In this document: piece by piece, positions 7,750-15,580 of the stretch
How positions within the stretch are numbered: position 1 is the first letter of the stretch
How the letters are laid out: each line of letters starts with the position of its first letter
Source: an uncultured Gemmatimonadota bacterium
Lineage (GTDB): Bacteria > Gemmatimonadota > Gemmatimonadetes > Gemmatimonadales > Gemmatimonadaceae
Assembly (NCBI GenBank): GCA_946478895.1
Contig: CAMLDY010000043.1
Location: 1-20,648 of the forward strand
DNA length: 20,648 nt
Reading direction: 5' to 3'
Program-made: the position numbers and the translations under genes
The notes under the pieces: generated by a model
Database searches by the model: none
The model's input: only the letters and a program-made list of their open reading frames with translations
What the model was told of the DNA's origin: nothing

Positions 7750-8651
7750 CACTCCTCACCCCCGAGACGGACGCCGAGCCCGCGCACGTAGAACATCGCC
7801 AGCCCGAAGGTGATGACGAAGATCACGACCGAAAGCGCCGAGCCGTACCCGAACCGCAGATTCTGCAGGAGGGCGTTGAAGGTGTAGAGCGCGACCGGTT
7901 CCGTAGACGTGCCCGGACCACCACCGGTCAGAACGTAGATCAGATCGAAAACGCGAAATCCATCCAGAGTTCTGAAAATCAGCGTCACCAGAATCGCAGG
8001 CTTGAGCAGCGGCAGAGTGATGTGCCGGAGCTGCCACCACGCGTTGGCGCCGTCCACCGCCGCCGCTTCGTAAAGACTCAGATCGATGTTCTGCAAACCG
8101 GCGAGCAGCAGCAGCGCGACGAACGGGGTCGTCTTCCAGACGTCGGCGAGAATCACCGGCACCCACGCCGTCGATGCTTCGATGAACCAGACCATTGGCT
8201 GGTCGAGGAATCCCGCCTTGATCATCAGCGCGTTGACGATCCCGCCCTGAGATTCGAAGATGAATCGCCACAAGAGCGCGGCAACGACTGTTGGAATCGC
8301 CCACGGTACCAGCACCGCCGCGCGCACGAAGCCGCGCCCCCGAAAGGCGCGGTTCATCGCCAGCGCCAGGAACAATCCGATCAAGAGCTCCAGGGATATC
8401 GAAACGACGGTAAAGAACGCGGTGTGGCCGAGCGCGGCCCAGAACCGCGGATCTTTTGCGATCTCGACGTAGTTCGCGACCCCGATGAACGGCTTGCCCA
8501 GCCACGGCATCCGCAGCTCGTGAAGGTGCAACGATTCCCAAAAGGTCCAGCCGAGCGGGAAGATCGCGATCAGCGCGATGACGGCGAGCGCCGGCGCGAC
8601 GAGCGTCCACCCCAGACGCGCTTCCGATCCGAGCCGGGAGACCTTTCTCAT
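7749..8651 (-). CDS. Sugar ABC transporter permease, MalF/UgpA-type
   Basis: A 300-residue inner-membrane permease with six predicted membrane segments; the first spans about 14-36 and the last about 270-290. The EAA motif reads YEAAAVDGA from 194, followed by LPLLKPAI. A TGGGPGTST loop at 242-250 is typical of MalF/UgpA-type CUT1 permeases. It lacks the long periplasmic insertion of enterobacterial MalF, as is usual outside that group. Its ATG overlaps the stop codon of the binding-protein gene (ATGA), and its own stop overlaps the start of the second permease, so the three genes are translationally coupled. Confidence 0.94.
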   Translation of the reverse strand: MRKVSRLGSEARLGWTLVAPALAVIALIAIFPLGWTFWESLHLHELRMPWLGKPFIGVANYVEIAKDPRFWAALGHTAFFTVVSISLELLIGLFLALAMNRAFRGRGFVRAAVLVPWAIPTVVAALLWRFIFESQGGIVNALMIKAGFLDQPMVWFIEASTAWVPVILADVWKTTPFVALLLLAGLQNIDLSLYEAAAVDGANAWWQLRHITLPLLKPAILVTLIFRTLDGFRVFDLIYVLTGGGPGTSTEPVALYTFNALLQNLRFGYGSALSVVIFVITFGLAMFYVRGLGVRLGGEE

Positions 8652-9973
8652 TCGCTCGCCCGGGTCGTGTCGACCGACAGGGGAGGTGGCGCCGCGCGTG
8701 CGCGCATCAGCTTCTTCATTCCCGTGCGCTCGATCAGCGCGTTGATCTTCGCCGCCGCCGCATCGAGTGCCTCCTTCGGCTCGGCCTGGCGCACCAGCGC
8801 GCGGTGGAGCTCGATCTGCAGAATCTCCGACAGCTCGGTGTAAATCGGGGTCACGGGTCTCGGCGTGGCGCTTTCGATCGCTCGGCGCGCGCTCTCCAGC
8901 GGAATCGAGATCGCACCCGCCAGCCGCGGATCATCGTAAAGACCGAAGCGAGTTGGATATTGCCCGACCGCCTGGGCACGCTCGAGCATCTGCTCCGGCG
9001 CAGTGAGATAGGCGATCAGCTTGTACGCTGCGTCGGGATGATCGGTGTAAGCGTTGATCGCGAGCTGCGCTCCACCGAGGGCGGCGGTCGAATGACCGTT
9101 CGGCACGGCGGCGGACTTCGGGATCGGCGACACCGCGAATTTCCCCGCCACCTTCGACTGCGCAGTGTCACCCATCGCCGCGACGGGATACGGCCAGTTG
9201 CGCATGAACACCGCGTTGCCGTTCTGAAACGCGAAGCGCGCCTCTTCCTCGTGCCAGGTGAGAACCTCGAGCGGCGCAACCTTCGAGCCGTACAGCTCGT
9301 CACGCATGAACTCCAGCGCGCGCACTGCTTCGGGGCGGTTGACGACGACGTTGCCGCTGTCGTCGATGATTCGCGCACCGAACGCGCCGAGGTATTCGAC
9401 GAAGCCGGTGATCAGGCCCTCATAACGCGCGCCCTGAAAGACGATGCCGTAACGAGGTGCGTCGCGTTTCTCGGTCGCGCGCTTCGCATCGGCGACGACT
9501 TCCTCGAGAGATATCGGCTCGCTGGGCACCAGATCGGTGCGCCGGTAAAGCAATCCCACATCGGCGAACCAAGGCAGCGCGAACAGTTGCCCCGCCCAGG
9601 TGTTCGCGGTAATGGTCGCGGGAAAGAATTTGGATTTCTCTGGTCCATACTTGTCGAGCGGCAGCACCCACCCCGCGGCGGCGAACTCCGGAGTCCAGAC
9701 GACGTCGAGCTGGAGGATCGACGGATTCCCCACCCGCGCGTTGAGCCACTGCACGTAGAGCTGGTGCCGCTGATTTGCGTCGTCGGGCGTGCGCTGGAGC
9801 TCGACGCGGATGCCGGGATTCAGCTCCATGAACCGTTTGAGCTGCTTCGCGACGAGGGTCCCCTCCGCGCCGAGGGCGGAGCCGGAGAAGGTGAGGACCG
9901 TTTCGTTGGATGGGGCGGCGCGGGTGCACGCCAGGACCAAGGCGAGAGGCGCGAGGAACGCACGGAAGTTCAC
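8648..9973 (-). CDS. Sugar ABC transporter substrate-binding lipoprotein
   Basis: A 441-residue extracellular solute-binding protein of family 1 (MalE/ThuE-like), which would capture an oligosaccharide for the two permeases. The short signal peptide ends in the lipobox LVLAC (acylated Cys at 16). Aromatic and acidic residues typical of sugar clefts occur along the mature chain, and a conserved-looking RPVTPIYTELS segment lies near the C-terminus. By impression it resembles trehalose/maltose binders (ThuE, LpqY) more than MalE, but that needs a search. The reading frame extends to 10060, but those 29 extra codons run through the inverted repeat at 10012-10113 and precede the signal peptide. 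The GTG at 9973 is therefore chosen; its Shine-Dalgarno is weak. It is the first gene of the importer operon. Confidence 0.9.
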   Translation of the reverse strand: MNFRAFLAPLALVLACTRAAPSNETVLTFSGSALGAEGTLVAKQLKRFMELNPGIRVELQRTPDDANQRHQLYVQWLNARVGNPSILQLDVVWTPEFAAAGWVLPLDKYGPEKSKFFPATITANTWAGQLFALPWFADVGLLYRRTDLVPSEPISLEEVVADAKRATEKRDAPRYGIVFQGARYEGLITGFVEYLGAFGARIIDDSGNVVVNRPEAVRALEFMRDELYGSKVAPLEVLTWHEEEARFAFQNGNAVFMRNWPYPVAAMGDTAQSKVAGKFAVSPIPKSAAVPNGHSTAALGGAQLAINAYTDHPDAAYKLIAYLTAPEQMLERAQAVGQYPTRFGLYDDPRLAGAISIPLESARRAIESATPRPVTPIYTELSEILQIELHRALVRQAEPKEALDAAAAKINALIERTGMKKLMRARAAPPPLSVDTTRASE

Positions 9974-10025
9974 TTGAATAATCTGCTGGTCGTGAGGGCC
10001 CAGGCGCGAGAGTCCGGCGGGGTAA

Positions 10026-10113
10026 GGATCGCGGCGCTTCGGGGACACCCCTAGTCCCAAAGGCGGCAGGTGGGAGAGGTGCTCAGAGATGCTCAGGCAG
10101 GAGGTTTCATACT
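10026..10113. repeat. Left arm of the inverted repeat flanking the S23 gene
   Basis: This 88-base arm matches the reverse complement of 10575-10662 without gaps, about 72 of 88 bases by hand count. A weaker match extends outward to 10012. Confidence 0.9.
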
Positions 10114-10185
10114 CGCGTAATGGGTTGTTGGCGCGCGGGTGAAAACGATGGTTCGTATCTCAAGACCGCCGGCATCTTTGAGCGC

Positions 10186-10581
10186 ATGAGTGACTTTAGA
10201 AAGCTCCTCGTCTGGGAGAAGGCGCATGCGCTCGCGGTTCAGGTGGATCGACTCGCTAGCGCAATTCGGCGCTCGCATCATGCGTCGCTTCGGACCCAGA
10301 TGGTCAGGGCATCGGCCTCGATTCCTACGAACATCGTCGAAGGCAGCCGTCAGGCAAGCAGGCGGGACTTCGGCCGGTTTCTACGTTACGCGTTGAACTC
10401 CGCTTCGGAGATGGAGTACCATCTCCTCCTTGCGCGCGATATCGGCGCTACGCCGGAAGCCGACACCTCAAAGCTGATCGCTGACGTCGTCGAGATTCGT
10501 AAGATGCTCCACGGCCTACTACGTCGCGTCTCGAGTGAGTCCTCCAAATGCAGCGCTCCGCCGTCCGATACGCCAGTATGA
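10186..10581 (+). CDS. Four-helix-bundle protein, S23 (23S rRNA intervening-sequence) family
   Basis: A 131-residue, largely helical protein. It opens with the family hallmark DFRKLLVWEKAHALA (3-17), then SIPTNIVEGS (45-54), a FGRFLRYAL helix with conserved-type Ser/Glu (62-76), and a final helix ending KMLHGLL. Members such as the S23 proteins of Leptospira and Coxiella lie inside 23S rRNA intervening sequences; their biochemical role is not established, and related Avd proteins act in diversity-generating retroelements. Here no rRNA or reverse transcriptase is nearby. The frame is open from 10120, but ATG 10186 begins exactly at the family start. The stop codon lies inside the right arm. 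The gene runs antisense to the flanking minus-strand genes. Confidence 0.9.
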   Translation: MSDFRKLLVWEKAHALAVQVDRLASAIRRSHHASLRTQMVRASASIPTNIVEGSRQASRRDFGRFLRYALNSASEMEYHLLLARDIGATPEADTSKLIADVVEIRKMLHGLLRRVSSESSKCSAPPSDTPV

Positions 10582-10662
10582 AACCTTTCAACCGTGCTCC
10601 TCTGTGCCCCTCTCCCACCTGCCGCCTATTGGACTAGGGGCGCCACCGAAGCGCCGCGATCC
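10575..10662. repeat. Right arm of the inverted repeat flanking the S23 gene
   Basis: This arm is the inverted partner of 10026-10113. Its inner end contains the S23 stop codon. The weaker extension to 10676 covers the stop codon of the glycosidase-like gene at 10673-10675. Confidence 0.9.
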
Positions 10663-10672
10663 ATACGCCGCG

Positions 10673-13165
10673 TTACCGAACCCCGAGCCCCGCCAAAACA
10701 AACTGCACAGCAAGGTCAGTCACGTTCCACAGCTGCACGTCCGTACTCGCCCCGTACCTGATCGGCCTCAACGCACCATCCACGATCTCGTAGCTCCACA
10801 GCTCGTTGTGCTTGAGGCCGGACGCTTCGACGGCGGAGTTGACGCGAGCCAGTGCAGAGCGAAGCTCCCCGATGTAGCCGGACTCTCCGGTCATCGAGCT
10901 GGCCGGCCCGCCGATCTGATTGGCGAGGCCGAGCAGAATCAGGTTGACCTCCCTCCCCCACACCACCCGCGGAGAATGGTAGGTATCAGTGCGGAACGCC
11001 TCCCACACCGACGGCGGCGCGTAGGCGTCGTTCGCCACCACAGGGCCCAGCCCATCGATGAACAGCCCAACCGGATAGGCTCTGAGTATCGCGCGCACAT
11101 CGCGTTGAACCGCGGCCAACGCGTCGGGGCTGACGTCACGGGTGTCTCGCAGCAGCAGCGCCGTCGCGGGGTCGGTGTTGACCACCGGGATCGGCCTGCC
11201 CGCCGAGTCGAGCGAGATCGCCACGAAAGTCAGGCCGGAGTTGTCGGCGCCGGTCGACGCCAGGATTCGCTGCCAGTACGAGCGCTCGTTTCCCGCCAGG
11301 GATTGCAGCTTCGCCGCGACGTGAGTCTGAATCTCCTGCGGCGACAGCGTGACGATGAAGTGCTTCTCTGCCCCGCGCCACGTCTCGATCGCGCGCTCCA
11401 GGGCACCTGGGCTGCTCGCGTACCGACCGAGGATCGATTCGCCAGTTCCGCTGCGACCGAGCATCTCCGCCACGTCGAAGCCGAGTGACTTGAGGGACGA
11501 AAGAATCTCCCCGATCGACTCCAGCGCATACGGCGCCCAGATGGCATTGATGTCCATCGCGAACCGGCCGTTGGCGTAGCCCGCGTTGCTGTCGCGCCAG
11601 CTGATCGACCGATAGTGCGTGGCATCGAGCTTCGGCGATGCGATCAGGTTGCGGACCACGGGATCCTTCGCGTAGGGCGCCGACAGCTGCGCCACCAGTG
11701 ACAGCTCCCTGAGCAACAGCGAAATCCGCGATCCTCGTCCGTCGGACGTGTCTCTCAGAAAAGCGCGTTTCCGCGCCGCAGTGACTGACGGGTTGCTGAG
11801 ATACCGCGCCACCACCACCGGCAGCTGAAACTCGTCGTCGCGCATGTGGTAGTTCTCGCGCACCTTCTGCAGATCGCTCAACACGGTCCGCGCGCGCGAC
11901 AGAGCGGTGTCGGCCGCGCTCCGACTTCGCTGTCTCAGCGCGAAGTAGTTCGCCATGTGGGCGTTGTACTCGGCCGCGTTCTCTCGAATCGCCTGGCCGC
12001 CCAGCGCTTCCTCGTGGCTGACGTCGCCCTCGGGACCGAGCTTGCGCAGCGCGCTGGCGATCACGAATTCCGGCATCGCATCGGTCCACACCGGCTGCAT
12101 CATAAGCGACGTCATCATCATGTCGCGGCCGAAGTACGTCGCGTAGTTCGGCAGCCCCGCCATCAGTTTCTGTTTGGAGCTGAGGAGCTCGGTACCGCGG
12201 ACATCGCGCTCCAGTAGCCGATAGCGCGCAACCGCCGCCGCGTCGGCGGCATTGCGCGCGGCGTTGCCTCGGGCGCGATCGGCAGCCGTCTTCGCATCGT
12301 TCAGGAACCGGAGGAACGCCGCGTTGAAGATCTGCTCCCGGTTCAGCGCATCGAGCGACGGCCCGTCGGTGGTGACGCGAACGGTGAATCGAATCGGTCG
12401 ATTCGCGATGGCGTGCATGTACACGACCGGCAGATTCACCAACAGCGTCGCATCGCGTGGGTCGGGACTGATGTCCAGCTGCAGGGTGTTCTTTCCATCG
12501 AATGAAGTCTGGAGCGCCATCACACCGCGGCGGTCCAGCACTCCGGTTGTGACGATGTCCGGCTCCAGTCTCGCGCGCAGATCCTCGACGAACCCCGTGC
12601 CGAGGTACCCAAGCTGCCGCATTCGCTCGGCGGGATCGAGCCGCTCGATGTTGGCGATCAGCTGCTCCTGGTCGGGAAGCTTGAAAGTCGGCCAGTCATA
12701 CGCACCCATCTCGCGTCCGGAGTATCCGAGGTCGCGCTCGACCCGCATCGAGCCGAGCAAGATCCAGCCGATTGCGACGTCGGGCGCATTGGCGACCAGC
12801 TGATACTCAATGCTGCGACGGTCGCCGCTCTGCGAGATCACGGCAGTGGGTGATCCCCACTCGAGATGAATGGGCTTGCCGCTCCCATCTCTCACCGTGA
12901 AGCCGACGCTCTCGTCGACGGCGTCGGCGAGAAGATTCACCACCCTGCCGCGCCGCGTGTCGAGGTAGATCTGGACGACGTTGCCCTTCGTGTCGCGGAA
13001 GAACCGCGTCTGGTAACCCTGATACGCGGCCGGATCATCGAGCCCGGCCTCGGGAAAGCCAAGCACGGGCTGCACGGTGTGCGTCTGCGCGGTGACCGGA
13101 GCCGCGAACGCCGACATCAGCGCGACTATCGAGAGACCAGCTGCCTTTCGCGTCATCATTCCCAT
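10673..13165 (-). CDS. Exported six-hairpin (alpha/alpha)6 glycosidase-like protein
   Basis: An 830-residue protein with a signal peptide: MGMMTRK, a hydrophobic core at about 9-22, and probable cleavage in the PVTAQ region. The first ~280 mature residues are strand-rich. From about 300 the protein becomes helical. YFGRDMM (344-350) followed by DVSHEEALG (381-389), and later SWRDSNAG (522-529) with MDINAIWAPYAL (537-548), resemble patterns of glycogen-debranching/GH63-like (alpha/alpha)6 barrels, where such acidic residues contact sugar. I cannot assign a named family or catalytic pair with certainty. Its neighbours handle trehalose and other glucosides, so a periplasmic or secreted role in carbohydrate breakdown is a reasonable inference. 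Upstream in-frame starts at 13288 and 13201 would bury the signal peptide. It faces the otsA gene divergently across 138 bases, which should hold both promoters. Confidence 0.82.
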   Translation of the reverse strand: MGMMTRKAAGLSIVALMSAFAAPVTAQTHTVQPVLGFPEAGLDDPAAYQGYQTRFFRDTKGNVVQIYLDTRRGRVVNLLADAVDESVGFTVRDGSGKPIHLEWGSPTAVISQSGDRRSIEYQLVANAPDVAIGWILLGSMRVERDLGYSGREMGAYDWPTFKLPDQEQLIANIERLDPAERMRQLGYLGTGFVEDLRARLEPDIVTTGVLDRRGVMALQTSFDGKNTLQLDISPDPRDATLLVNLPVVYMHAIANRPIRFTVRVTTDGPSLDALNREQIFNAAFLRFLNDAKTAADRARGNAARNAADAAAVARYRLLERDVRGTELLSSKQKLMAGLPNYATYFGRDMMMTSLMMQPVWTDAMPEFVIASALRKLGPEGDVSHEEALGGQAIRENAAEYNAHMANYFALRQRSRSAADTALSRARTVLSDLQKVRENYHMRDDEFQLPVVVARYLSNPSVTAARKRAFLRDTSDGRGSRISLLLRELSLVAQLSAPYAKDPVVRNLIASPKLDATHYRSISWRDSNAGYANGRFAMDINAIWAPYALESIGEILSSLKSLGFDVAEMLGRSGTGESILGRYASSPGALERAIETWRGAEKHFIVTLSPQEIQTHVAAKLQSLAGNERSYWQRILASTGADNSGLTFVAISLDSAGRPIPVVNTDPATALLLRDTRDVSPDALAAVQRDVRAILRAYPVGLFIDGLGPVVANDAYAPPSVWEAFRTDTYHSPRVVWGREVNLILLGLANQIGGPASSMTGESGYIGELRSALARVNSAVEASGLKHNELWSYEIVDGALRPIRYGASTDVQLWNVTDLAVQFVLAGLGVR

Positions 13166-13303
13166 GATTCCGTCGGAAGTCGAGAGTGAATCTGCAGACA
13201 TTCGCGCGGCCACGATACCACTATGGCGGCCGCGGATTTGGCCGAAAAGGTTCCAATGAGGTGCGGCCGGGACTAGACTAAGAATCATGACGGAGCTCGT
13301 CTA
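13166..13303. promoter_or_regulatory. Divergent promoter region between glycosidase-like gene and otsA
   Basis: These 138 bases must carry start signals for both directions unless transcripts enter from outside. An AT-richer TAGACTAAGAAT stretch near 13274-13285 is a weak -10 candidate toward otsA. I see no convincing -35 partner or operator. Confidence 0.35.
13292..13295 (+). promoter_or_regulatory. Ribosome binding site supporting the TTG start of otsA
   Basis: GGAG lies eight bases before TTG 13304. A six-codon frame (ATG 13287, peptide MTELVY) ends with a TGA that overlaps this TTG, so a short coupled leader is possible, but coincidence cannot be excluded. Confidence 0.45.
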
Positions 13304-15580
13304 TTGAGGTTATCCCTCCGCTTCATCATTCCGCTGGTCCTGGCCATGGCAGCGCTTGCGTACTCGGTGATGCCGCTCGTCGACAAGCTGACCCAGACAT
13401 GGTTCGTGCGCGACCTGAATCTGCGCGCGAACCTGGTCGCCAACAGCATCGACGGACGTCTGGAGACCCTCGCCCTCGCCAACGATTCTGCCGGCATTCG
13501 TCGCTTCTTCGCCAGAATCACCCAGGACGAGAGGCTGTTCGCCATCGGGTTCTGTCCCAACGATGGCAAGAAGCCGATTTCCACGCCGACGCTTCCGCGC
13601 GAGCTCGAGTGCAACAATCTCGACCAGTACACGACGCCGGCAAATCAGATTCTCACCCAGGCACACGGGCCGTTGCTCGTTTCCGTATTGCCTGTGGGGA
13701 TGGAGCAGGCGCCGGTCGGGAGAGTCGTGATGGTTCACGACATGAGCTTCGTCCAGCGCCGCAGCCACGAGACGAAGCAGTACCTGTTCTACTTTTTCGC
13801 CGGACTCGGCATCGTCATTTCGCTGATCACGGTGGTGATCGCGCAACTGAGCTGGCGCGGGTGGGTCCACGGCATTCAGGCACTGATGCGCGGAGAAGGA
13901 CTTCTCCGGCCGTCTCAACCGGTCAGACAGGGCGAGCTCCAGCCGATTGCCGACGACCTGCGCGCTCTTATCCGCGACATGGAGGCCGAGCACCGATTGC
14001 GCGATGAGGAGCAGCTCGGCTGGACGCCCGAGACGCTGCGCGAGATTCTGCACCGCGAGCTGCGCGACCAGGATGTGATCGTCGTCTCCAATCGCGAGCC
14101 CTACATCCATGTTCGTCAGGGCAACAAGATCGTCGTGCAGCGGCCGGCGAGCGGGCTCGTGACGGCGATGGAGCCGATCATGCGCGCCTGCTCCGGCACC
14201 TGGATCGCGCACGGCAGCGGATCCGCGGACCGCGAAGTCGTCGATTCCAAGGATCGCATCCCGGTGCCGGCCGACGATCCATCGTACCAGCTGCGGCGCG
14301 TCTGGCTCACCAGCGAGGAGGAGCAAGGCTACTACTACGGTTTCGCCAACGAAGGATTGTGGCCGCTGTGCCACATCGCGCACGTGCGCCCAACCTTCCG
14401 CAGCTCCGACTGGAAGCAGTACGAGCGGGTCAATCGCAAGTTCGCGGACGCCGTCGTCGCCGAATCCAAATCGTCGGATCCGATCGTGCTGGTACAGGAT
14501 TACCATCTGGCGCTGGTGCCGCGGATGGTGCGCGAGAAATTGCCGGCCGCGACGATCATCACGTTCTGGCACATCCCGTGGCCCAACCCTGAAGCGTTCG
14601 CGATCTGTCCCTGGCGTCAGGAGCTGCTCGACGGCCTGCTCGGCAGCAGCATCCTCGGTTTCCATACGCAGTTCCACTGCAACAACTTCGTCGACACCGT
14701 CGATCGACAGCTCGAGGCGCGGGTCGATCGTGAGACCTTCACCGTTTCCTATAAATCACAGCTCACCGCGGTGAAGCGCTACCCGATCTCCATCGAGTGG
14801 CCGCCGTCGGTCGCACTCGAGGCGCCGTCGGTCGAGGATTGTCACAAGATCGTGCGCGCGCGTCACGGCCTGCCTGCCGGACACGCCGTCGGAATCGGCG
14901 TCGAACGGCTCGACTACACCAAGGGACTCGAGGAGCGCTTCCGCGCCGTCGAGCGACTGATGGATGTGCACCCGAACTGGATCGGCAAGTTCACTTTCAT
15001 CCAGATCGCGGCGCCGACCCGGGCGAGCATTCCCGAGTACGCCGACTACGAGCGTCGCGTGCGTGATCTCGCGGATCGTATCAATGCGCGCTTCCCCACC
15101 GAGTATCCGCCGATCATTCTCTCGATCAAGCACCACGAGCCGCAGGAGGTCTACGAGTACTACCGGGGCGGCGAGCTGTGTTTTGTGAGCAGCGTGCACG
15201 ACGGAATGAATCTGGTGGCCAAGGAATTCGTCGCCGCCCGCGACGACGAGCTGGGTGTGCTCGTCCTCAGTCAGTTCACCGGCGCCGCGCGCGAGCTGCC
15301 CGAAGCGCTCATCGTCAATCCTTACGACTCCGACCAATGCGCGTCGGCGCTCAACGTCGCGTTGACGATGCCGCTCCGCACCCAGCGCGCGCGGATGCGG
15401 CTGATGCGGAATCTCATTCGCGAGTTCAACGTCTATCGCTGGGCGGGCCGCATGCTCCTCGACGCAGCGCGGATGCGCCGACGTCGCGGCCTGCTCACCC
15501 GCTCGCCGCACATGTCCAAGTGGGCGCGCCAGGTCGATTCACAAATCACTCCAGTCGAGCCGAGTGAAAGCTTCCGTTGA
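13304..15580 (+). CDS. otsA: Trehalose-6-phosphate synthase with N-terminal membrane sensor-like module
   Basis: A 758-residue protein; stand-alone OtsA is about 470. The extra N-terminal ~235 residues hold a membrane segment (7-26), a ~130-residue extracytoplasmic region (27-156), a second membrane segment (158-181) and a HAMP-like, charged linker (182-235). The GT20 catalytic domain follows (about 257-725): VVSNRE (260-265), NEGLWPL (349-355), QDYH (398-401), WHIPWPNPE (422-430), ERLDYTKGL (534-542, with the Arg and Lys that bind UDP-glucose phosphates) and DGMNLVAKEF (633-642). The expected reaction is UDP-glucose plus glucose-6-phosphate to trehalose-6-phosphate, at the inner face of the membrane. 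A related GT20 activity such as glucosylglycerol-phosphate synthesis is less likely, because otsB follows with a 17-base overlap. The TTG start restores the full first membrane segment; ATG 13346 would truncate it. Confidence 0.92.
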   Translation: MRLSLRFIIPLVLAMAALAYSVMPLVDKLTQTWFVRDLNLRANLVANSIDGRLETLALANDSAGIRRFFARITQDERLFAIGFCPNDGKKPISTPTLPRELECNNLDQYTTPANQILTQAHGPLLVSVLPVGMEQAPVGRVVMVHDMSFVQRRSHETKQYLFYFFAGLGIVISLITVVIAQLSWRGWVHGIQALMRGEGLLRPSQPVRQGELQPIADDLRALIRDMEAEHRLRDEEQLGWTPETLREILHRELRDQDVIVVSNREPYIHVRQGNKIVVQRPASGLVTAMEPIMRACSGTWIAHGSGSADREVVDSKDRIPVPADDPSYQLRRVWLTSEEEQGYYYGFANEGLWPLCHIAHVRPTFRSSDWKQYERVNRKFADAVVAESKSSDPIVLVQDYHLALVPRMVREKLPAATIITFWHIPWPNPEAFAICPWRQELLDGLLGSSILGFHTQFHCNNFVDTVDRQLEARVDRETFTVSYKSQLTAVKRYPISIEWPPSVALEAPSVEDCHKIVRARHGLPAGHAVGIGVERLDYTKGLEERFRAVERLMDVHPNWIGKFTFIQIAAPTRASIPEYADYERRVRDLADRINARFPTEYPPIILSIKHHEPQEVYEYYRGGELCFVSSVHDGMNLVAKEFVAARDDELGVLVLSQFTGAARELPEALIVNPYDSDQCASALNVALTMPLRTQRARMRLMRNLIREFNVYRWAGRMLLDAARMRRRRGLLTRSPHMSKWARQVDSQITPVEPSESFR

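Larger units (their letters stand above)
10012..10676 (+). mobile_element. Palindromic unit carrying an S23 four-helix-bundle gene
   Basis: The unit consists of two inverted arms (10026-10113 and 10575-10662, with weaker extension to 10012 and 10676) and one gene between them. It fills the whole gap between the binding-protein gene and the glycosidase-like gene. Intervening sequences in bacterial 23S rRNA have the same plan: a long terminal stem and an S23 open reading frame in the loop. No transposase and no clear target duplication are visible. Mobility is inferred from the layout and from a degenerate relative of the arm at 18166-18256. Confidence 0.6.

Noticed and set aside
8804..10054. 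A 416-codon open frame antisense to the binding-protein gene
   Set aside because: It is very Arg/Glu-rich with no recognisable domain, and the opposite strand encodes a well-defined lipoprotein in an operon.
10120..10185. A longer start for the S23 protein
   Set aside because: The 22 extra residues have no family similarity, and ATG 10186 matches the usual S23 N-terminus.
10012..10676. Insertion sequence or diversity-generating retroelement
   Set aside because: No transposase, reverse transcriptase or template/variable repeat pair is visible; only the S23 gene lies between the arms.
13310..14677. A 455-codon open frame antisense to otsA
   Set aside because: It mirrors a clear GT20 gene, has low-complexity Arg/Asp/His-rich composition and no ribosome binding site. 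GC-rich DNA commonly gives such shadows.
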